DNA of 64,000 bases from Saprospiraceae bacterium (GTDB lineage: Bacteria; Bacteroidota; Bacteroidia; Chitinophagales; Saprospiraceae): positions 102,627-166,626 of the forward strand of contig JADJWN010000010.1 in the NCBI GenBank assembly GCA_016716335.1. Reading direction: 5' to 3'. Of this stretch, positions 49,864 through 59,301 are shown one piece after another (within the stretch, counting starts at the first letter, position 1; every line of letters starts with the position of its first letter). The notes under the pieces are model-generated. The model saw nothing but the letters and a program-made list of their open reading frames with translations. It searched no databases and was not told the origin of the DNA. Position numbers and translations under genes: made by a program.

Positions 49864-51507
49864 ATGAAAATATACAGTAAAATAAAAGTCCTGATACTTG
49901 CCGCAATCCTCGTCACAGGGATGGCAGCTGTAAGTGTACAGAATGACAAACTCTTTGAAATCAGCAAAAACCTCGAGATATTTATCAATGTATATAAAGA
50001 GCTCAACACCAACTTCGTGGACGACCTCGATCCATCTGTGATGATGCGTACTGCATTAGATGCCATGGTGGGCTCGCTGGATCCATATACCAATTATATC
50101 TCTGAGTCACAGGTAGAAAGTTACAGACTGACTCAGGATGAAAAATATCAGGGTATCGGGGCCAGAGTGGGGCTGGTGGATGGTGTGTTTACCATACTGG
50201 AGCCTTATGCCGGCGGCCCTGCAGTTGAGGCAGGTCTGAAAGCCGGTGATCAGATATTAAAAATCGAAAATACCGACATCAGCGGTAAAAGCCTCGATGA
50301 GATCAATGGCATTGTGCGGGGAGTGCCCGGTACAGAAGTGCTCATGCATGTACGAAAAACCGGACAAAAAGAAAGTGTACCCGTAAAACTCACACGGGGT
50401 GAGGTCAATATACCCAATGTGCCTTATTCCGGTCTGGTATCTGAAGATATAGGATACATCCAGCTGACGGTGTTTACCCAGAATGCCTCAGGCAATATTT
50501 CCAAAGCCCTCAAGGATCTGAAAAATAAAAATCCGGAGCTTAAAGGTGTGATAATCGACCTTAGAGACAATGGCGGCGGTCTGCTGCATGAAGCTGTCAA
50601 CATCTGCAATCTGTTTATCCCCGCAGGAGAAGTGGTGGTAACTACCAAAGCCAAAGTAAAAGAAAAAGACCAGACCTATAAAACCATGAATCCACCACTG
50701 GATACTGAAATACCGGTAGCTGTACTGATAGATAAAAGATCTGCCTCTGCCTCTGAAATCGTATCTGGGGTGATACAGGACCTTGACCGGGGAGTCCTGA
50801 TCGGACAAAGATCCTTTGGCAAAGGCCTGGTACAGAACACCAAGGAAATGGGTTACAACTCCAGACTCAAACTGACCACCTCGAGATATTATATACCCAG
50901 TGGACGTTGCATACAGGGAGTAGAGTATGAAAACGGGGTTCCTAAAGATATACCTGACAGCAGGAGATCTGTTTTTAAAACCAGAAACGGCAGGCAGGTA
51001 CTGGATGGTGGCGGCGTCACTCCGGATATACGGCTGGAGCCCGTCAAAAAACATGTGCTGACTGAAGCATTGCTCGAAAAACACATGATTTTCAAATTTG
51101 CCAATGAGTATTGTGCAGGCAGGGACAGTGTGGCAGCTCCGGGTAGTTTTGTTTTCACTGATTTTGACCGCTTCATGAACTTTGTGAAGAAGTCGGGATT
51201 CAATTTTGAATCAGAAGCTGAAAAAAATCTGCAAAAAATGAAAGAAGCCCTCACAGCTCTTACCGATCCGGCAACCATGAAAGATGAAATCAAATCCATC
51301 GAGCAAAAAATTGCCGCTGCCAAACAGGAAGCATGGCAAAAAGCAAAAGCTGAGATCACTGCAGAAATTGAAAAGGAGATAATCACCAGATATTATTATC
51401 AAAGTGGCAGATCTAAGCACACACTCTCAGGAGACCCTGAGGTGGCAGAGGCAATATCAGTTTTGAAAGACCCTGCCAGATACCGAAAAATTTTAGCCAG
51501 AAAATAA
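49864..51507 (+). CDS. C-terminal processing peptidase (S41 family)
   Basis: 547 residues with an N-terminal membrane/signal segment. It is periplasmic. A PDZ domain (near 95-165, GLKAGDQILKIE) precedes the protease core, with nucleophile Ser in KRSASASEI near 297 and general base Lys in SFGKGLVQ near 319. A long coiled C-terminal tail (EAEKNLQKMKEALTAL...) is typical of Bacteroidota members. It lies 51 bases after the hydrolase and 8 bases before tsaB. Confidence 0.9.
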   Translation: MKIYSKIKVLILAAILVTGMAAVSVQNDKLFEISKNLEIFINVYKELNTNFVDDLDPSVMMRTALDAMVGSLDPYTNYISESQVESYRLTQDEKYQGIGARVGLVDGVFTILEPYAGGPAVEAGLKAGDQILKIENTDISGKSLDEINGIVRGVPGTEVLMHVRKTGQKESVPVKLTRGEVNIPNVPYSGLVSEDIGYIQLTVFTQNASGNISKALKDLKNKNPELKGVIIDLRDNGGGLLHEAVNICNLFIPAGEVVVTTKAKVKEKDQTYKTMNPPLDTEIPVAVLIDKRSASASEIVSGVIQDLDRGVLIGQRSFGKGLVQNTKEMGYNSRLKLTTSRYYIPSGRCIQGVEYENGVPKDIPDSRRSVFKTRNGRQVLDGGGVTPDIRLEPVKKHVLTEALLEKHMIFKFANEYCAGRDSVAAPGSFVFTDFDRFMNFVKKSGFNFESEAEKNLQKMKEALTALTDPATMKDEIKSIEQKIAAAKQEAWQKAKAEITAEIEKEIITRYYYQSGRSKHTLSGDPEVAEAISVLKDPARYRKILARK

Positions 51508-51515
51508 ACTCAGAA

Positions 51516-52208
51516 TTGTCGCAGTACTTATTACTGATAGAAAGCAGTACTCAGATTTGTTCTGTTGGATTGCTCGAAAATGACCGGGTGATACAACTGT
51601 TGGAGTCCGAGGCTCCCAATGTGCATACAGAACGCATGACGGTGATGATACAGCAGGTGCTGAAAGCTGCGGGTATAAAAGCGTGGGATCTGGATGCCGT
51701 GGCAGTGAGTGATGGTCCCGGCTCCTACACCTCACTGCGGGTTGGCCTTTCGGTGGCCAAGGGTTTGTGCTATACATTACAGAAGCCTTTGATTACAATC
51801 CCCAGTCTGGATATACTCGCTTATGGAGTACTAAGTTCAGAAATCCGGAATGATGCTGTAATCATTCCCATGATAGATGCCCGGCGCAATGAGGTATATG
51901 CCGCCAGATATAATGCACTGCTTCATCCGCTCACTCCACCGCTATCTATAATTCTGGACAAAAACTGGTTTGAAGACCTGCCGGAAGACCAAACTAAAGT
52001 AATATTGTGCGGCAGCGGCGCAGAAAAAGCCAGTCGGTTTTTCAGAGACCGTGCTTATGTGCTGGCATTCAGAGAAACATCAGCCCGTTTTATGTGCAAT
52101 CCGACTTTGACAAAATTCCGTCAGAAGGATTTCAGTGATGTGGCTTATCACACTCCCTACTACCATAAGGCACCGAATATCACTCAAAGCAGCAAGAAAT
52201 TGTTTTAA
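51516..52208 (+). CDS. tsaB: tRNA threonylcarbamoyladenosine protein TsaB
   Basis: 230 residues from a TTG start. It works with TsaD and TsaE to make the t6A modification on tRNAs reading ANN codons. ILLIESSTQICSVGL-type N-terminus and SDGPGSYTSLRVGLSVAKGLCY are the ASKHA signatures. The start follows the protease stop by 8 bases, so it is likely coupled. Confidence 0.9.
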   Translation: MSQYLLLIESSTQICSVGLLENDRVIQLLESEAPNVHTERMTVMIQQVLKAAGIKAWDLDAVAVSDGPGSYTSLRVGLSVAKGLCYTLQKPLITIPSLDILAYGVLSSEIRNDAVIIPMIDARRNEVYAARYNALLHPLTPPLSIILDKNWFEDLPEDQTKVILCGSGAEKASRFFRDRAYVLAFRETSARFMCNPTLTKFRQKDFSDVAYHTPYYHKAPNITQSSKKLF

Positions 52209-52362
52209 AACTGCGAACTTTTTTCCTTAAAATTGAGTTAGTTATGTATGTCAGGTTTTTTAATGCGAAAAATACCTTAAAAAAATAAATGATATGTTAA
52301 TTGTTTGGTACGGTTATTGAATTATACATCCCGATTTCCGTGAACTAACAATTTAATTCCGT

Positions 52363-52701
52363 ATGAGAAGTAAGAAAAACGAAACCGTTACACTTAAGAA
52401 AGGAGGAAAAGAAGTTCAACTCGACTATGCTGACCTGAGAAAAGCAGTATTGGTACTCCGGGCTGTGAACCACAAACTCCGCCAAAGGATTATTGATCTT
52501 TTGGAAGACGGCTCTGCAATGACCGTAACCGACATTTACATCAAACTGAGACTGGAGCAGTCAGTGGCATCCCAACACCTTGCCATTTTGAGAAGGGCCG
52601 GAGTCGTAGCCACAGACAGACAAGGCAAGTTTATTTACTACTCCTTGGATAAGGAGAGATTGAGTCAGATTTCGTCTCTGGTAGAGGATTTGACCAGTTA
52701 A
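52363..52701 (+). CDS. ArsR-type winged-helix regulator (first of pair)
   Basis: 112 residues. LRQRIIDLLEDGSAMTVTDIYIKL followed by LEQSVASQHLAILRRAGVV is the winged helix-turn-helix of the ArsR family, and GKFIYYSLDKERL the wing. There is no cysteine, so the ELCVCDL-type metal site is absent. It is a likely repressor responding to something other than a thiolate-bound metal. A second, similar gene follows. Confidence 0.85.
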   Translation: MRSKKNETVTLKKGGKEVQLDYADLRKAVLVLRAVNHKLRQRIIDLLEDGSAMTVTDIYIKLRLEQSVASQHLAILRRAGVVATDRQGKFIYYSLDKERLSQISSLVEDLTS

Positions 52702-52901
52702 AAAATCACTTTCATCCACTTTAGTCTAACGAATGAACCTCAAAGATTTATGAAGTAATTTTTCCACCTTTTTCAGTCGAAAACCACCTTGAGAGAAAAA
52801 ATTTAGAACAAATTAAGAAAATTTTTAATATTTTTTTTGCAGGTTGAATTTTTCTACTCATATTTGTGCCAAGGTCGTAAAAATCAAAATAAGAAACACG
52901 T

Positions 52902-53210
52902 ATGAAAGGTACAAAGGTTACTTTCGACAATGAGAAATTGCATTACTCGTCGGAGTTGATGAGGGCATTGGCCCACCCCCTGAGGTTAAAGATTCTGGAG
53001 TTTATTGACAGCAATGGCAAAATCAATGTCAATAAAATATACAGCAACCTCGATTTAGAACAAAGTATTACTTCTCAACACCTTAAGATATTAAGAATGT
53101 CGGGAGTAGTATCAGTGGAAATTACCGGTAAATTCCATATGTATCAGATCAATTATGATGTGATCAATAAGGCAAGTTATGCGGTTAACAGATTTGTAGG
53201 GAAATCATAA
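52902..53210 (+). CDS. ArsR-type winged-helix regulator (second of pair)
   Basis: 102 residues. LAHPLRLKILEFIDSNGKI and LEQSITSQHLKILRMSGVV are close to the first regulator, so the two look like paralogs. It also has no cysteine. A terminator follows. Between the two genes is a 200-base A+T-rich gap that may hold a promoter. No target gene with a clear function is adjacent apart from the Rpn gene. Confidence 0.85.
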   Translation: MKGTKVTFDNEKLHYSSELMRALAHPLRLKILEFIDSNGKINVNKIYSNLDLEQSITSQHLKILRMSGVVSVEITGKFHMYQINYDVINKASYAVNRFVGKS

Positions 53211-53238
53211 TACTATCCCGAAATTCCTTAAGATACAG

Positions 53239-53284
53239 AAAATACAGGGTTGAAGTACATTTCAACCCTGTATTTTCTTTTTGC
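53239..53284 (+). terminator. Strong intrinsic terminator
   Basis: AAAATACAGGGTTGAA (53239-53254) pairs perfectly with TTCAACCCTGTATTTT (53261-53276) around a 6-base loop, followed by CTTTTT. It closes the ArsR gene. Confidence 0.92.
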
Positions 53285-53378
53285 ACCCGTGTATTTCCTT
53301 TTTGGCTGCCATTTCGTTTTTGAAATAAAATAGGTGTGTACAACGAACTCAGTCAATGAATGATTCACTTTACAGCAT

Positions 53379-54308
53379 ATGAAAAACCTGCATGATAAAT
53401 TCCTGAAAGAGAAACTTTATGAAAAGCAGAATGCCATTGACTTTCTGAGACTATCCTTACCTGCGGATGTACTGCAGGTACTTCAGTTGCAAACATTATC
53501 ACCCACACAAAGCAGCTTTATTCCTTCACATATGAGGGAGCTGTTTTCAGATATCGTCTATCAATGGAGACTAACAAGCAATGAAGAAGTATATTGCACT
53601 ATATTGGTAGAACACAAAAGTTATAATGACCCGTTTGTATCTTTTCAGATAGGCGAATATATATTTGCAGCATACCGGCAACAGATCAAAAATAAAGAAA
53701 AATTCAGCGTAGTGATACCTCTTCTGTTCAGTCACCATGAGGGAGAATGGAAGTACAGACCACTTCAGGATTATTTCAGACACACTCCTGCCGCACTGCA
53801 CAGATTTTTACCGGCATTTCACTCAGTGGTATTTGATGTCAGACAACTCAGCGACGAAAATATCTACAATGTCCGAAATGTGGCACTTACATCCATGCTT
53901 ATGTCTCAAAAGTACCGTTCTGATATAGAGGCACTGCTGATGCAGATTCAAAGGATCTATGAATCTCTGCAAACGCAGGAAGAGCGGAACTCTTTCAACC
54001 AGAATTTTGTTTATCTGCTGTTAGTAATAAAAAAGGATGTCAACATCCTGCAAATCCTGGAAAAAAATAAAGATCAAACCGTAAACACTGTATTCATGAC
54101 ACTATACGAAGAAATCACCCGGAAAAGTAAAACTGAGGGTAAAATTGAAGGAAAGTTAGAAGGAAAGTTAGAAGGAAAGTTAGAAGGTAAAACAGAAGTG
54201 ATACTGAACGGTTATGATCAGGGTCTAGACATTTCCATTTTATCCAACATTACCCAAATGAAAGAGGAAGAGGTCAGAGAAATCCTCCGCCAGCACCGAA
54301 AATCCTGA
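53379..54308 (+). CDS. Rpn family recombination-promoting nuclease
   Basis: 309 residues. ELFSDIVYQW near 50 followed by YCTILVEHKSYNDP near 68-81 gives the D...E-x-K nuclease core of the PD-(D/E)XK transposase-like family. Rpn proteins cut DNA and promote recombination in E. coli. The C-terminal third has a charged helical part with GKIEGKLEGKLEGKLEGKTE, a tandem repeat, and ends with a helix. It lies after the ArsR pair but beyond its terminator, so it is separately transcribed. Confidence 0.82.
   Translation: MKNLHDKFLKEKLYEKQNAIDFLRLSLPADVLQVLQLQTLSPTQSSFIPSHMRELFSDIVYQWRLTSNEEVYCTILVEHKSYNDPFVSFQIGEYIFAAYRQQIKNKEKFSVVIPLLFSHHEGEWKYRPLQDYFRHTPAALHRFLPAFHSVVFDVRQLSDENIYNVRNVALTSMLMSQKYRSDIEALLMQIQRIYESLQTQEERNSFNQNFVYLLLVIKKDVNILQILEKNKDQTVNTVFMTLYEEITRKSKTEGKIEGKLEGKLEGKLEGKTEVILNGYDQGLDISILSNITQMKEEEVREILRQHRKS
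54147..54182. repeat. 12-bp in-frame tandem repeat in the Rpn gene
   Basis: GAAGGAAAGTTA occurs three times in a row (54147-54158, 54159-54170, 54171-54182) with partial copies on both sides, encoding repeated EGKL. Unit length is a multiple of three, so copy changes keep the frame and alter linker length. Confidence 0.9.
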
Positions 54309-54487
54309 TTTAGCCGGATTTTTATAAAATCAGGGTATTTATTAAAATAACTGTTTGACCAACAGTTAAATACCTTGGTAAAAAGAATTGTAATATTAAA
54401 TGCTCGATTGAAACTGCCGGTCAAGTCATCACCATAGCTATAATACTGAAAGCCAGTTACGGGATATGCCAATATCCTTAAAAGCAT

Positions 54488-54495
54488 TACTTTTG
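54488..54495 (+). promoter_or_regulatory. -7 box candidate before asnS
   Basis: TACTTTTG followed by C, 30 bases upstream of the asnS start, fits TAnnTTTG. A matching TTTG 19 bases earlier is not seen. Confidence 0.45.
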
Positions 54496-54524
54496 CGGCT
54501 TTATTTCCAGAAAAAACAGTGATT

Positions 54525-55958
54525 ATGGCTCAAAGAACAAAAATCAAAGATATACTGCATGCTCAGACCGGCAAGGATTATACAGTAATGGGATGGGTCA
54601 GAACTTTCAGAAACAGTCAGTTTATTGCTCTCAATGACGGCTCCTGTCTGGCAAACCTTCAGATTGTCGTAGATTTTGAAAAAATGGATGCTGCCTTCCT
54701 GAAAAGAATTACAACAGGTGCTGCTCTGAAGATTGACGGTCATCTTATCCCATCTCAGGGAAAGGGTCAGAATGTAGAGCTTACAGCCACACATATTGAT
54801 ATACTGGGAGATTGCGATCCGGAAGTATATCCTCTTCAACCCAAAAAGCACAGTCTGGAGTTTTTGAGAGAAATTGCACATCTGAGATTCCGCACCAATA
54901 CTTTCAGTGCCGTATTCCGGGTAAGGCATGCATTGGCATTTGCCATACATAAGTTTTTCAATGAGAGAGGCTTTGTATATCTGCACAGTCCCATCATTAC
55001 CGGATCCGATGCTGAGGGTGCAGGGGAAATGTTTCAGGTGACAACCCTTGACCTGAACAATGTTCCTAAAAATGAGGACGGAAGCATCAATTACAAAAAG
55101 GATTTTTTTGGAAAAGCCACAAACCTTACCGTTTCGGGGCAGCTGGAGGCTGAACTCGGAGCACTGGCACTCAGCGAGGTATATACCTTCGGACCTACCT
55201 TCAGGGCTGAAAACTCCAATACCTCACGTCATCTGGCAGAATTCTGGATGATCGAGCCCGAAGTGGCCTTTGCTGATCTGACAGACAACATGAATCTCGC
55301 AGAAGATATGCTAAAATATCTGATCAGCTATGCACTGGAGCATTGTGCCGAAGATCTGGCATTCCTGGATCAAAGGCTGGCTGATGAAGAAAAGCAAAAA
55401 CCTCAGCAGGATAGAGCTGAAATGGGCCTGCTGGAAAAGCTAAGATTCTGTATTGAGCATCCGTTTGAACGCCTCACCTATACTGAAGCCATAGAAATAT
55501 TGAAAAACAGTACTCCCAATAAAAAGAAAAAATTCCAGTACCTCATAGAGGAGTGGGGAGCAGACCTACAGTCCGAGCATGAAAGATATCTGGTCGAAAA
55601 ACATTTCAGGAAGCCGGTCATCCTTACCGATTATCCCAAAAAGATCAAGGCTTTCTACATGAGGCTTAATGATGACAACAATACAGTGAGAGCCATGGAT
55701 ATATTGTTTCCCGGTATTGGTGAAATCATAGGTGGTTCCCAGAGGGAAGAAAGATATGAAGTCCTGCTGGAGCGAATGCAGGAGATGCATATTCCCGCAG
55801 AGGAAATGTCCTGGTTTCTGGATACCCGTAAGTTTGGTACCTGCCCGCATGCAGGATTCGGTCTGGGTTTTGAGAGATTGGTACAGTTTGTTACCGGCAT
55901 GTCCAATATCAGAGATGTAATCCCTTTCCCACGGTATCCGGGCAATGCCGAGTTTTAA
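54525..55958 (+). CDS. asnS: Asparaginyl-tRNA synthetase
   Basis: 477 residues from ATG 54525. It charges tRNA-Asn. An N-terminal OB-fold domain (VMGWVRTFRNSQFIALNDGS) is followed by the class II core: FRAENSNTSRHLAEFWMIEPE is motif 2, GEIIGGSQREERYE lies in the active site, and GFGLGFERLVQFVTG is motif 3. Length is normal. It is preceded by the -7 box at 54488. Confidence 0.96.
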   Translation: MAQRTKIKDILHAQTGKDYTVMGWVRTFRNSQFIALNDGSCLANLQIVVDFEKMDAAFLKRITTGAALKIDGHLIPSQGKGQNVELTATHIDILGDCDPEVYPLQPKKHSLEFLREIAHLRFRTNTFSAVFRVRHALAFAIHKFFNERGFVYLHSPIITGSDAEGAGEMFQVTTLDLNNVPKNEDGSINYKKDFFGKATNLTVSGQLEAELGALALSEVYTFGPTFRAENSNTSRHLAEFWMIEPEVAFADLTDNMNLAEDMLKYLISYALEHCAEDLAFLDQRLADEEKQKPQQDRAEMGLLEKLRFCIEHPFERLTYTEAIEILKNSTPNKKKKFQYLIEEWGADLQSEHERYLVEKHFRKPVILTDYPKKIKAFYMRLNDDNNTVRAMDILFPGIGEIIGGSQREERYEVLLERMQEMHIPAEEMSWFLDTRKFGTCPHAGFGLGFERLVQFVTGMSNIRDVIPFPRYPGNAEF

Positions 55959-56047
55959 CCCGAATTAATCTTCAGATCTTCGTTATGAGGATAGAAATGG
56001 CAATAATATAGGCACTTTCGTGAATTAGTTTCGACCTGCAAGAGGCC

Positions 56048-56093
56048 GCAAAGTAATTTTATGTGACAGGCCTTTCAGGCCATAATAGATTTT
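56048..56093. repeat. Left copy of a dispersed repeat flanking the 56-59 kb insert
   Basis: GCAAAGTAATTTTATGTGAC followed by AGGCCTTTCAGGCC and a T/A-rich end is closely similar to 59302-59350 in the same orientation. Inside, GGCCT/AGGCC can pair. A related fragment is near 22441. Confidence 0.7.
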
Positions 56094-56117
56094 CTGGTTA
56101 AGTGATTGTAGGAAGCG

Positions 56118-56155
56118 GACCTGTCCGTCCTTTGGTGGACCTGTCCGTCCTCCAG
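56118..56155. repeat. 15-bp direct repeat, two copies
   Basis: GGACCTGTCCGTCCT occurs at about 56118-56132 and again at about 56138-56152, separated by TTGGT or similar. It lies downstream of the methyltransferase remnant, in its untranslated tail. Confidence 0.6.
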
Positions 56156-56259
56156 CGGAGACCCATTTCGGTAAGAGAATATATAAAGTTGCCGGAATGT
56201 GTCTTCGCTTTCGGCAACTTTTTTGCGCTTGGTGTTCGTGCGGGATTTCGGAGCATCCG

Positions 56260-57480
56260 CCTTTGGCCTTTAGTTGTGCCGTAACCTTTGATAAGTCTTT
56301 TTACTCTTTCACAAGTGGTCTTTTCAGCATAACATCATTTCTACTAAAATGAATTTTCTTTTTCCACCATCTTCTTTGTTTAAGTTTAAAACCGCATGTG
56401 CTGATGTTCCACTGCCTGCATAACTATCCAAAATAATGTCGTCACTTTTTGTGGCGATTTGTATAATCCTTTCAATTAATGATGAAGGCCTGGGTGTTTC
56501 AAATGGAGAATTTTGTTCAGGAAATATTTTCTTTAATTCCTGCTTTGCACTTTGATTGTGACCTACTTCTGAGTGTAGCCAAATTGTAAGTGTCACTGTT
56601 CCTTCTTGAACTTCCGATAAAAACTTTTTATTCTTGGAACTCCATCTCCATTTTTTCTGAACCAAATTCGGTTGTCATCAATTAGCAATTTTAATCTGTC
56701 CTTTGATGTCATCCAACAACGTCCATCTGTTGGATTCACAACTCTGCCTGATGGTGTAGTATTTGGATAATAATATTCCGCTGAATAAGTTTTAACCGTA
56801 AAAAATTTGATGTCCATGCTCCCCTTGGGTCATTATCTAAATTCTTATATCGTGCATCTTGCTCTTGTGTTCGTAGAAGTAAATTCCTTTTCCAGCTTGT
56901 TTTACTTTTTGCATAACAAACTATGAAGTCGTGATTATCTGAAAAATATTTTGCATCATTTTGTGGACTGAACTTCTTTTGCCAGATTATATTATTGATG
57001 AAATTTCCAAAGCCCCAAATTTCATCACAAATAACTTTCAAGTTTGCTTGTTCATGATAGTCACATGATATGAAAATAGCTCCATCTTCTGAAAGTAGTT
57101 TGTGAAGCAATTTCAAACGAGGATACATCATGCAAAGCCATTTATCGTGTCGGCTAAGGTCTTCGCTTTCTTTGCCTACCACTTGTCCGAGCCACTTTTT
57201 TAATTTTCGGGTCGTTCACATTGTCGTTATACACCCAACCTTCGTTTCCTGTGTTGTAAGGCGGGTCTATGTAGATACATTTTATGCGTCCTTCGTATTC
57301 GGGCAATAGGGCTTTCAGGGCTTCAAGGTTGTCGCCATGTATTATTTTGTTTCCGCTGTTGGTTTCTTGGTCTGTTTGCGTTCCGTTGTCAAAGCCGTAG
57401 GAGTGTTCCAGAACCTTAAACGGAACATCCAAGTGATGATTGATCACTTTATCTTTTCCTATCCAGTGTAATGTTGGCAT
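56260..57480 (-). pseudogene. Type III-like adenine-N6 DNA methyltransferase (Mod), broken
   Basis: Conserved pieces read in order on the minus strand, but in several frames. NKIIHGDNLEALKAL and CIYIDPPYNTGNEGW (motif IV, near 57250) come first, then WLGQVVGKESEDLSRHDKWL, then FFTVKTYSAEYYYPN. IILDSYAGSGTSAHAV (motif I) and FILVEM lead to CYAEKTTCERVKRLIKGYG. Motif IV before motif I is the beta-class order of type III Mod. Frame changes lie at A6 57196-57201 (one extra), 56810-56815 (one missing), 56625-56629 (one missing) and near 56335. After about 56260 similarity stops, so the 3' end and the Res partner are missing. Real decay at the 3' end is likely; some of the indels may be base-call error. 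Confidence 0.75.
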
Positions 57481-57496
57481 CTATTCGCTGTAATCC

Positions 57497-58588
57497 TTAA
57501 TTAAACAAATCAATTTTTTGTCTGAACCCATTGCCAATATGAAATGGATTGAGTTTTAAATGCTGCAACCTGCCTATGATAACACCTGCGGGAGTTCTGA
57601 ATTTATTGGCAAATTCATGTATCATTTCTTCATCCAATGGAGCAGCATCAATAATTTGTTGCAGTTCATTTTCAGTCAACAATATTTTAGCTGCAAAAGC
57701 ATTGGCTTCTTCTTCTTTCTCTTGGTCTATTTCCGTGCCTTCTACATTCTCTAAGAAAATGTCTTTTTTGCCATGCAAAATGATGTGAGCTGCTTCGTGG
57801 AAAAAAGTAAACCAAAAATGGTCGTTGGTTCTAAATCGTCCTGAAAGTTGAATGATGGGTTTGTTATGAAACCAACGGGTTGCTCCGCTGATGGGTGCTT
57901 TCGGTAAGTTTTGGGTAAACACAACTGCCACACCGCATTTGGCACAAATGTTTTGTAATTGTTGGGTAAAATCATCAGGCCTCAAAAAAGCCAGTTCTTT
58001 TATTTCAGCTAAAGCTTCTTTGAACTTCTTTTTATCAAACTCCCCTAATTCAATTTCTTTAGCTTGAATTTCGCCTTTGCGTAACCATGCAGAAATGGCG
58101 TGTGGGCTTTGCGTATGGGCTAATGAAACTCTAAACGCAACCGAAACTTCTTCGTCAATGTAAATGCGTTCCCATTCATCTGTGCTTGCCACACAAAAGA
58201 ATTTGAGAAGACTATCCACCAAAACGTGTTTTTCTCTTGTGTCGGGCAGCCAACCGAATTTTCGCATTTCATTTACAGGAAAAGCTCCCAGCCAGTCTTT
58301 CTTTTTTTCAAGTTCTTCCTGTTGTTGCAATTCGTATAATTCTTTTCGGTATGTTTTTTCTCTGTTAAGCCAAAAGCTTGCAGGAATACCCAACACTTTT
58401 TCTAATTGAAAAGCAGTTGCCGTTGTGATTGGATCTCTACCTTTTATGATGTCGTTAATTTTCTCTTTTGGTCTTCCCATTCTTTCGGCAAGTTCAGCTT
58501 GGCTCATACCAATAAAATCTATGTGCTCCTGAATAGTGTCGCCAGGAGGGGAGAGTAAAGATTTTGCTATTTCAAGTGTCGTTGCCAT
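57497..58588 (-). CDS. HigA-type antitoxin fused to an ImmA/IrrE metallopeptidase domain
   Basis: 363 residues from ATG 58588 (an upstream ATG at 58627 overlaps the toxin gene). Residues about 10-80 are a XRE helix-turn-helix (GMSQAELAERMGRPKEKINDIIKG, LGIPASFWLNRE) as in HigA. The C-terminal part (near 190-340) has FTFFHEAAHIILHGKK, an HExxH zinc motif of the ImmA/IrrE family, plus EEEANAFAAKILL. Such fusions may cleave or sense a partner. It lies directly after the toxin gene, so it is probably the antitoxin and regulator of the pair. Confidence 0.82.
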   Translation of the reverse strand: MATTLEIAKSLLSPPGDTIQEHIDFIGMSQAELAERMGRPKEKINDIIKGRDPITTATAFQLEKVLGIPASFWLNREKTYRKELYELQQQEELEKKKDWLGAFPVNEMRKFGWLPDTREKHVLVDSLLKFFCVASTDEWERIYIDEEVSVAFRVSLAHTQSPHAISAWLRKGEIQAKEIELGEFDKKKFKEALAEIKELAFLRPDDFTQQLQNICAKCGVAVVFTQNLPKAPISGATRWFHNKPIIQLSGRFRTNDHFWFTFFHEAAHIILHGKKDIFLENVEGTEIDQEKEEEANAFAAKILLTENELQQIIDAAPLDEEMIHEFANKFRTPAGVIIGRLQHLKLNPFHIGNGFRQKIDLFN

Positions 58589-58610
58589 GTTGTTTGTTTT
58601 ATTCTGTTTG

Positions 58611-58943
58611 TTAATGGTAGTCTTCAATTTCGTTAATCTGAATTTTGGTGACTTCTTCCCAATTCAAACCGCCATTGTCTTTTTGGGGTATTGGGTCGTG
58701 TAGTGGCTCAAAAATCATTCGGTAGTTGCCTGAAACATCAACCGCTAATTCGCCTTTTCGGTCGCCTGTCAGTTCGTGGCATCTTGCTGCCGGAATGGTT
58801 CTCATAATCGCTAAATTGTCTGCATCGGTTAAGTCCTTAAGCCTTTGATTTACTTTGCGAGCCAACTGTCCAAAGGATTTTGCCATCTCCTTTGGGTCGG
58901 TTAGTTGCTTTTCGAGTTTTCGGCTTTTGTAACTTATTTTCAC
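58611..58943 (-). CDS. HigB/RelE-type toxin of the killer family
   Basis: 110 residues. An N-terminal ISYKSRKLEKQLTDPKEMAKSFG and the middle IPAARCHELTGDRKGELAVDVSGNYRMIFEP give the RelE/HigB fold (killer-protein, plasmid-maintenance type). It is expected to cut mRNA at the ribosome. The stop lies 22 bases before the antitoxin start at 58588. Toxin-first order supports a functional higBA-type module. Confidence 0.82.
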   Translation of the reverse strand: MKISYKSRKLEKQLTDPKEMAKSFGQLARKVNQRLKDLTDADNLAIMRTIPAARCHELTGDRKGELAVDVSGNYRMIFEPLHDPIPQKDNGGLNWEEVTKIQINEIEDYH

Positions 58944-59301
58944 TGCAAAGATAAATATTATTAACGAAAAAGGTTAACAAAATTAGCTATTATTTTTGGA
59001 CTGCCAAAAAAGGCGTTGGAAAAAACGGCTCTTTGGCTTTTGCCGAAGGGTTGGCTTGTGCGTTCGGGGCAAAAGCCAATATGCCGTTTGTGCGGCTGGC
59101 TAAAAGAAATTTTAAAAAATGCGAAGGGTGGGCTTTTTCTTTCTTTTCTGTCACTTGTCCCAATAGCAAAACACGGTCAGCAAGATTGTCTGTCGAAGTA
59201 GTTAATATGGTCTCTATGTTCGTTCCATATTCAGTCATAGTCTTGCTGTGTCGTCTGTCTTTTTAGCATTGGTGGTAACGTCAGCTTATATGCAGGAATT
59301 A
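58944..59301. other. Intergenic, no convincing gene
   Basis: Contains open stretches on both strands (around 58990-59266) rich in low-complexity GC-skewed codons (AFAPNAQANPSAKAKE), with no known domain and no start signal. I judge them non-coding or remnants. Confidence 0.45.

Noticed and set aside
58990..59266. Small ORFs on both strands between HigB and hsp20
   Set aside because: Overlapping frames of low-complexity composition, without family motifs or start signals.
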